Source of the DNA: Geobacter sp.
GTDB taxonomy: Bacteria > Desulfobacterota > Desulfuromonadia > Geobacterales > Geobacteraceae
DNA: 64,000 nucleotides
Direction: 5' to 3'
NCBI GenBank assembly: GCA_016177775.1
Contig: JACOUQ010000037.1
Location: 124,001 to 188,000 of the forward strand
The translations under genes were made by a program, and so were the position numbers. The notes under the pieces are model-generated. The model saw only the letters and a list, made by a program, of their open reading frames with translations. It was not told the origin of the DNA and made no database searches. Shown one piece after another: positions 59,725 through 64,000 of the stretch (the first letter of the stretch is position 1; each line of letters starts with the position of its first letter).

Positions 59725-60639
59725 ATGCTATCCCTCTTCTTGATTGCCTGCTGCATATTCATCGCAATGGCCCTTCTGACCGGTGTTGTCCTGTACCCAA
59801 TACTCACCCGGAGAACGCCGGTCCAGGAACGTCTCGGCAAGATAGCCGACGAGAAAACCAAGGCAGCATCTCTTGTTGCTGAAGTGCCACAATGGCAGGA
59901 AACCCTGGGGCGTGTCGGCGAAAGCCTGCCCATCAAGCCGAAGGAGCGCTCTCAATATACGAAGACTCTTCAGGCAGCCGGTTTGAAGAAGGAGATTCTC
60001 CCCCTGTTTCTCGGCAGCAAGATTCTTCTTGCGGCTGTGTTACCATGCCTGTATGCCATATTCTATGCCCTTCCCAAGGGAGATCTCCTGAAGCCCACGT
60101 CGATTCTCTACATGGCGGCCCTTGCCATTGTCGGCTTTCTTGCCCCCAGCTTCTGGCTGACCCATAAGGTGGAAAAAAGAAAGATAGAGATATTTCACAC
60201 ACTGCCTGATGTGCTCGACCTTCTGACCATTTGCGTGGAAGCCGGCCTGGGTCTTGACGGCGCGCTGGTCAAGACCTGCGATAGTCCCCAGTTCAAGGGA
60301 AACCCGCTTGCCGATGAGATCAAGGTCGCATCCATGGAAACCAGGGCCGGCAAGCCGAGAACAGCTGCATTGAAGGATATGGGAGAACGGACCATGGTTG
60401 ACGATGTCAAGCAATTCGTCACCATGCTGATACAGACGGAAAGATTCGGCACGAGTCTGGGCGTGGCGCTGCGGGTTCACTCGGATTCGCTCCGCACGAA
60501 AAGAAGGCAGATTGCCGAGGAAGCCGCGGCGAAAACTGCCATAAAGATGTTGTTCCCGTTGGCATTCCTGATTTTCCCGGCCTTGATGGTCGTCATTCTG
60601 GGGCCGGCGTTCTTCAAGTTCCAGGAAGTATTCAAATAA
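59725..60639 (+). CDS. tadC: Tad inner-membrane platform protein TadC
   Basis: The protein has 304 residues. The T2SF domain has FHTLPDVLDLLTICVEAGLGLDGAL near 155, with membrane helices at both ends. It is the partner of TadB. ATG 11 bases after tadB, behind GAGGTAA. Confidence 0.92.
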   Translation: MLSLFLIACCIFIAMALLTGVVLYPILTRRTPVQERLGKIADEKTKAASLVAEVPQWQETLGRVGESLPIKPKERSQYTKTLQAAGLKKEILPLFLGSKILLAAVLPCLYAIFYALPKGDLLKPTSILYMAALAIVGFLAPSFWLTHKVEKRKIEIFHTLPDVLDLLTICVEAGLGLDGALVKTCDSPQFKGNPLADEIKVASMETRAGKPRTAALKDMGERTMVDDVKQFVTMLIQTERFGTSLGVALRVHSDSLRTKRRQIAEEAAAKTAIKMLFPLAFLIFPALMVVILGPAFFKFQEVFK

Positions 60640-60691
60640 AGGTACAATTCAGCGAAGTCGCAAAAATAACAGCAATAAGGAGGGTAAAATC

Positions 60692-60772
60692 ATGATTACA
60701 TTCGATTCCATTGTGTTGTTGATCATCGCTGTCGAACTGGCTCTGATTTACACAAAACTCAGCAAGAAATAA
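60692..60772 (+). CDS. 26-residue single-helix membrane peptide
   Basis: A very short gene with a near-perfect ribosome site (AAGGAGGG, 7 bases before ATG) and a TAA stop. It begins MITFDSIVLL and ends YTKLSKK, with one hydrophobic helix (~6-20) and a positively charged C-terminus. It lies 52 bases behind tadC, likely in the same transcript. No family is recognised. It could be a small subunit of the Tad machine, or unrelated. Confidence 0.6.
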   Translation: MITFDSIVLLIIAVELALIYTKLSKK

Positions 60773-60780
60773 CAGGTTAC

Positions 60781-60822
60781 CCCCCCTTGGCCACCCATAT
60801 TCACGCGGGTGTCCAAGGGGGG
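60781..60822. repeat. long hairpin behind the 26-residue gene
   Basis: CCCCCCTTGGCCACCC (60781-60796) pairs with GGGTGTCCAAGGGGGG (60807-60822) with one mismatch. There is no T-run, so it looks like a repeat or message-stabilising stem rather than a terminator. Confidence 0.75.
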
Positions 60823-60838
60823 CAGGAAGGGAGCATCG

Positions 60839-61180
60839 ATGCGCGCGACAAATGCAAAATCACATAAGGACCTGGCGGATAATCTGGTAGTGGCGGCATC
60901 CATCCTGGACCGGATGAAGGGTCTACTGGGAAAACAGACCATGGGCGCCGGTGAAGGAGTGTGGCTAAAACCGTGCATGGGAATCCACACGATTGGCATG
61001 AAGTTCCCGATCGATGCCGTTTTCCTGGACAAGGAGAACACGGTCGTTGCCATAAACAGGAATCTCCAGCCCAACCACATGACCACTCTCCATTTCGACG
61101 CCTCAAGCGTCCTGGAACTCCCTGCCGGCGCCGCTGATACCACCTCCACCGAAGTCGGAGACAAGCTTGAATTTTCCTGA
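60839..61180 (+). CDS. DUF192 protein
   Basis: The protein has 113 residues from ATG 60839, behind GGAAGGGAG. It shows the DUF192/COG1430 pattern RMKGLLGKQTMGAGEGVWL, MGIHTIGMKFPIDAVFLDK and the final SVLELPAG. No signal peptide. It is often found beside tad loci (recollection). Function unknown. It overlaps the next gene by 14 bases. Confidence 0.85.
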   Translation: MRATNAKSHKDLADNLVVAASILDRMKGLLGKQTMGAGEGVWLKPCMGIHTIGMKFPIDAVFLDKENTVVAINRNLQPNHMTTLHFDASSVLELPAGAADTTSTEVGDKLEFS

Positions 61181-62723
61181 CAATGCTCCCTGTTCCAGCC
61201 ACCATCCAGGAAACTTCCGTCGTGAATACATCGCTTATCTCCTGCTTCTTTCAGCCCATATGCTGCTGGTCTGGCTGGTCCCCTTTTTCCCCACGCAGGA
61301 CGGTCCCAGCCATCTGTACAACCTGATCATTCTCCAGGACCTCCTCAATGGAGGTAAAACATGGGGAAGCTTTTTCACGCATCAAGTGAATGCGGTACCA
61401 AATCTCGGATTCACCATCATCGGTTATCCTCTGCTGAAGATTTTCCCGATCCTCGATGTCGAAAGAATTTTTCTAACCATCTATCTGTTTCTTCTGGGAG
61501 CTACCGTTCCGTTGCTGCTCAAGGCGTTCGGCAAGCCCCCCCTTCCCTTGGGTTTCCTTGTCTTTCCAGTCGTATTCAATTTTACCCTGATGATGGGATT
61601 CTATAGCTACAATATGGCGGTCGCTCTTTTTCTTGCCGCTTTTTGCATGGCTTGGGCAATGCGTCTCAAACCTCTCGCCACAAGGGCTGTCTGCTATAAT
61701 CTCGCTGGCCTGGCCATATATTTTTTCCACCTGATTCCTTTCATCTTTTATCTACTGTCGCTTTACGCAATGGATGTTACGGACAGGAATTCCCCCAGGG
61801 AAAAATGCTTGAATCTCCTGAAACTTTCGCTCATTTTGTCCCCCTCCTTAGTTCTCCTTGCCTGGTATTTCGCGCAGAGCAAGGGAGGGATGGCTGCCGG
61901 CGTCTCCACCACTCTCACATTAGGCCGTTTCCGGGATTTGTTCATCAACCTGCTGATTTTTTCATCCGCCCCCTTTTCCCGCTGGCAGTTGATCCCCGCG
62001 GCATTACTTATGTTCGTCGCATTGCTTGGCGGCTATCTGACATTGAAGGATGTTCCGCGAAGAAGCAGATTAAGAGAAATAACGCACGCGGAAAGGGTCC
62101 TTTTCCTGATGGTGGGTGCTTTGACCGTTATCTACTTTGTCGCGCCCTTTCGTCTTGGCGACGGGAGTTACTTTAACGAACGCTTCCCCTGGGTTATTCT
62201 CCTGCTTTCCCTTCCGTTGATGAGCATCCCTGCCGGGCGCTTCCCGACATACCTTCTGGCCGGCATCGCCTCCTTGTATTTGCTGATCAATGCAGCGGTG
62301 CTCCGGGGGCAGAGCAATCAGGTTGCCTTATTCGTGAAGAGCATGGTTTCAGGATGTTCGCGCGGTGATCTGGTGATGACGTATAAACGGCCCGATACTC
62401 CTGGGTGGGCAAAGGTCGACCCCTTGCTCCATGCCGTCTCCTATCATGGCATCTTCAAGGGGTGCATCGACATCGGCAATTACGAAACAGCGATGCGTTA
62501 TTTTCCCGTGCATTTCAAGGAAACTCTGCCTCCCCTTCCCACCCCCGATCAGGTGGCATGGGAACCAGAAAACATCGATTTCGGGAAATACCCGGCCATC
62601 CGATACCTCATTGGCTGGAAAATATCGGAAAAAGACAAAACACGGTTGGGAAATTTCTTCCGCATTGTCATGGAAGAGGAGCAAGTCACGGTTTGGAGCA
62701 GGATCAGCCGGAGTGACGGGTGA
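61167..62723 (+). CDS. Multi-pass membrane protein, possibly GT-C type
   Basis: The protein has 518 residues from TTG 61167, with GGAG 6 bases upstream, coupled to the DUF192 gene. About ten membrane helices fill residues ~20-385, and a ~130-residue soluble C-terminal domain follows. The first external loop has PTQDGPSHLYNL. An acidic residue at this place is typical of GT-C glycosyltransferases that use lipid-linked sugars. Family placement is inference. It is the first of three membrane genes after the pilus locus. Confidence 0.6.
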   Translation: MNFPDNAPCSSHHPGNFRREYIAYLLLLSAHMLLVWLVPFFPTQDGPSHLYNLIILQDLLNGGKTWGSFFTHQVNAVPNLGFTIIGYPLLKIFPILDVERIFLTIYLFLLGATVPLLLKAFGKPPLPLGFLVFPVVFNFTLMMGFYSYNMAVALFLAAFCMAWAMRLKPLATRAVCYNLAGLAIYFFHLIPFIFYLLSLYAMDVTDRNSPREKCLNLLKLSLILSPSLVLLAWYFAQSKGGMAAGVSTTLTLGRFRDLFINLLIFSSAPFSRWQLIPAALLMFVALLGGYLTLKDVPRRSRLREITHAERVLFLMVGALTVIYFVAPFRLGDGSYFNERFPWVILLLSLPLMSIPAGRFPTYLLAGIASLYLLINAAVLRGQSNQVALFVKSMVSGCSRGDLVMTYKRPDTPGWAKVDPLLHAVSYHGIFKGCIDIGNYETAMRYFPVHFKETLPPLPTPDQVAWEPENIDFGKYPAIRYLIGWKISEKDKTRLGNFFRIVMEEEQVTVWSRISRSDG

Positions 62724-62727
62724 AACC

Positions 62728-63162
62728 ATGGGACCAGATCGCAAGTTGTGTGCATTTGCGATAGTAATTGCCATTTCATCCACGGCCTTTATCATGAATA
62801 TGCTGTTATTTTTCAATGCGTTCAACGATATCAGATCCTGGAAGCCTGACGCGGACGAGTATTCAGCCTATGTAAAAAGGTTTGATGATGTTGGCCGTTA
62901 CCTGAGTCAACATGAAACCATGAGTTACATTTCCGACGTCGGGCTCGGTCTTACCCTTCAGGGTAACAAAGAATACAATTACGGATTCAATCTCGCACAA
63001 TATGCACTCGCTCCCCGCATTCTCGTCAGCGGTGCTTCGGAAAAACTGATAATCGGTGATTTCGTTGATTTGACCAATATCGATAAGGCAGATGACAAAG
63101 TGGATGTGGCACTGGTAAAGGATTTCGGACATGGTGTAATTCTATTTGAAAAGAAGAAATGA
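62728..63162 (+). CDS. Single-helix membrane protein
   Basis: The protein has 144 residues from ATG 62728. One N-terminal helix (LCAFAIVIAISSTAFIMNMLL) is followed by a soluble domain of no known family (ISDVGLGLTLQGNKEYNYGF, LAPRILVSGA). It sits between two GT-C-like genes, 4 bases after one and overlapping the next as ATGA. It resembles the isolated soluble tails of such membrane enzymes in length and placement, so it may be a partner subunit. Confidence 0.6.
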   Translation: MGPDRKLCAFAIVIAISSTAFIMNMLLFFNAFNDIRSWKPDADEYSAYVKRFDDVGRYLSQHETMSYISDVGLGLTLQGNKEYNYGFNLAQYALAPRILVSGASEKLIIGDFVDLTNIDKADDKVDVALVKDFGHGVILFEKKK

Positions 63163-64000
63163 TCGCCCTCCTTGCGATATCCATATTGCTCCCTGTCTTG
63201 GCGGCTCATATGGTGCTGACCCGTTATCTTCCGTATCACACAAGCACCGTCAGCCGTACCCTGGTGTTGAGCCTGGCAGTTGGGACCGGCCTCGGTTTTT
63301 CGTCATGCACTTACTTTGCATGGTTGGTCTTGAACGGCTCTGCCGGCGATTTCTTTTCATTTGCGGATGCAATGTTATTCCTTGGCATTATTTTGTGCGT
63401 CACTGTTTGCAATAAAAAATCAAGCCACTCCCCTTCCCCATCGATCCCAATGCCGGATCAATTGAACAAGCAAATCCACAGGTTTCTTGCAATAGTTTTC
63501 TGTTTTTTACTGGTAAGCGCGATTGCAATTTTCGTAGCCATATCGATTCTCGGTCCCCATGGGGGATGGGATGCATGCATGATATGGAATTTACGGGCCA
63601 GGTTTCTGTTCAGGGGTGGCGTACACTGGAACAACGCGTTTTCCGGCTTGTTATACTGGCCTTACCATACGGATTACCCCTTGCTCATACCCGCGAATGT
63701 TGCAAGAGGCTGGACATACATAGGGAAGGAAACGCAGGCAATGCCGGCGATGATCGGATTGTTGTTCACATTTGCCACAATCGGGCTTCTTCTGTCGTCG
63801 CTGACCATCCTTAAATGCAGAAGCCTGGGTTTGCTCGCCGCTGTAATCATGCTCGGCACATCCAGATTCCTTATGCACGGCACAAGTCAATATGCCGATG
63901 TTCCCCTGGGATTCTATTTTCTTGCAGCTATCGCCCTGCTCTTTCTTCAGGGGGTATTCCCCTCCAACTATATTCCAATATTACTGGCGGGAATGATGTC
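63159..64000 (+). CDS. GT-C-like glycosyltransferase (partial, runs off the window)
   Basis: It opens with ATG 63159, overlapping the preceding stop, and stays open to the end of the window (280 codons seen). It is hydrophobic with helices at about residues 1-18, 33-56, 66-82, 108-130, 200-225 and 260-275. An external loop has GPHGGWDACMIWNLRARFLF and then HTDYPLLIP, the pattern of GT-C enzymes with an early acidic residue. Nothing can be said of its C-terminus. Confidence 0.65.
   Translation, partial: MIALLAISILLPVLAAHMVLTRYLPYHTSTVSRTLVLSLAVGTGLGFSSCTYFAWLVLNGSAGDFFSFADAMLFLGIILCVTVCNKKSSHSPSPSIPMPDQLNKQIHRFLAIVFCFLLVSAIAIFVAISILGPHGGWDACMIWNLRARFLFRGGVHWNNAFSGLLYWPYHTDYPLLIPANVARGWTYIGKETQAMPAMIGLLFTFATIGLLLSSLTILKCRSLGLLAAVIMLGTSRFLMHGTSQYADVPLGFYFLAAIALLFLQGVFPSNYIPILLAGMM

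Noticed and set aside
60781-60822. Terminator of the tad operon
   Set aside because: The stem is strong but no T-run follows, and a gene with a good ribosome site starts 17 bases on. It is kept as a hairpin repeat only.

Overview
The window looks like chromosomal DNA of a Geobacter-type bacterium (Desulfuromonadota, Geobacteraceae; Geobacter or Geotalea). The evidence is the GC-rich coding, an acnB-type aconitase, a monomeric NADP isocitrate dehydrogenase next to mdh and a four-subunit 2-oxoglutarate:ferredoxin oxidoreductase, an indolepyruvate:ferredoxin oxidoreductase linked to a liv transporter, and abundant short palindromic repeats. Assignment below family level is inference. I saw no rRNA, tRNA, CRISPR array, transposase or prophage.

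Layout. 1-103 is the 3' end of an EttA-like ABC-F gene. 251-5458 holds a TPR protein, a convergent TonB-like protein and malic enzyme. 5724-8262 is a HIT protein / ROK glucokinase / phosphofructokinase operon, followed by a GAF chemoreceptor. 10610-12661 is panBCD (pantothenate). 12954-14588 has an amidohydrolase and a DUF2784 protein. 14741-17284 is acnB. 17423-19781 has an SPFH protein, a zinc-ribbon protein and a GDSL lipase. 19782-22678 is a patchy region with a YihY-like remnant, a lipoprotein, a 53-residue basic protein, a cold-shock protein, a DUF3553 protein and a broken mutM.

22679-34407 is a long operon-like array: iorAB, two phenylacetate-CoA ligase genes, a double-ACT protein, two livK paralogs and livHMGF. 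Together these suit import of branched or aromatic amino (or arylacetic) acids, oxidative decarboxylation of aryl pyruvates and CoA activation of the aryl acids. It is punctuated by several unrelated palindromic repeat families, one of them inside the iorA reading frame. 34518-38796 has a DUF167 protein, a methyltransferase, a Bax-inhibitor-like protein, a UPF0270 protein, a MazEF-like toxin-antitoxin pair and queED (with an inverted queE relic nearby).

38946-45095 (minus strand) is a TCA-cycle block: icd, mdh and korDABC. The icd and acnB promoters have the same architecture, TTGACA-17-TATACA with a GTATAC-N-GTATAC palindrome over the -10, so a common repressor is likely. aspS and a LysM lipoprotein follow. 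48065-49968 is an unexplained two-gene unit: a squalene-cyclase-like repeat protein and a Tat-exported DUF362 protein.

50179-60639 is a Tad/Flp type IVc pilus locus: flp, tadE, cpaB, cpaC, two tadG-like genes, tadZ/cpaE, tadA/cpaF, tadB and tadC. No prepilin peptidase gene is in view. It is followed by a 26-residue membrane peptide gene, a DUF192 gene and three membrane-protein genes. Two of the last three look like GT-C glycosyltransferases, and the final one runs off the window.
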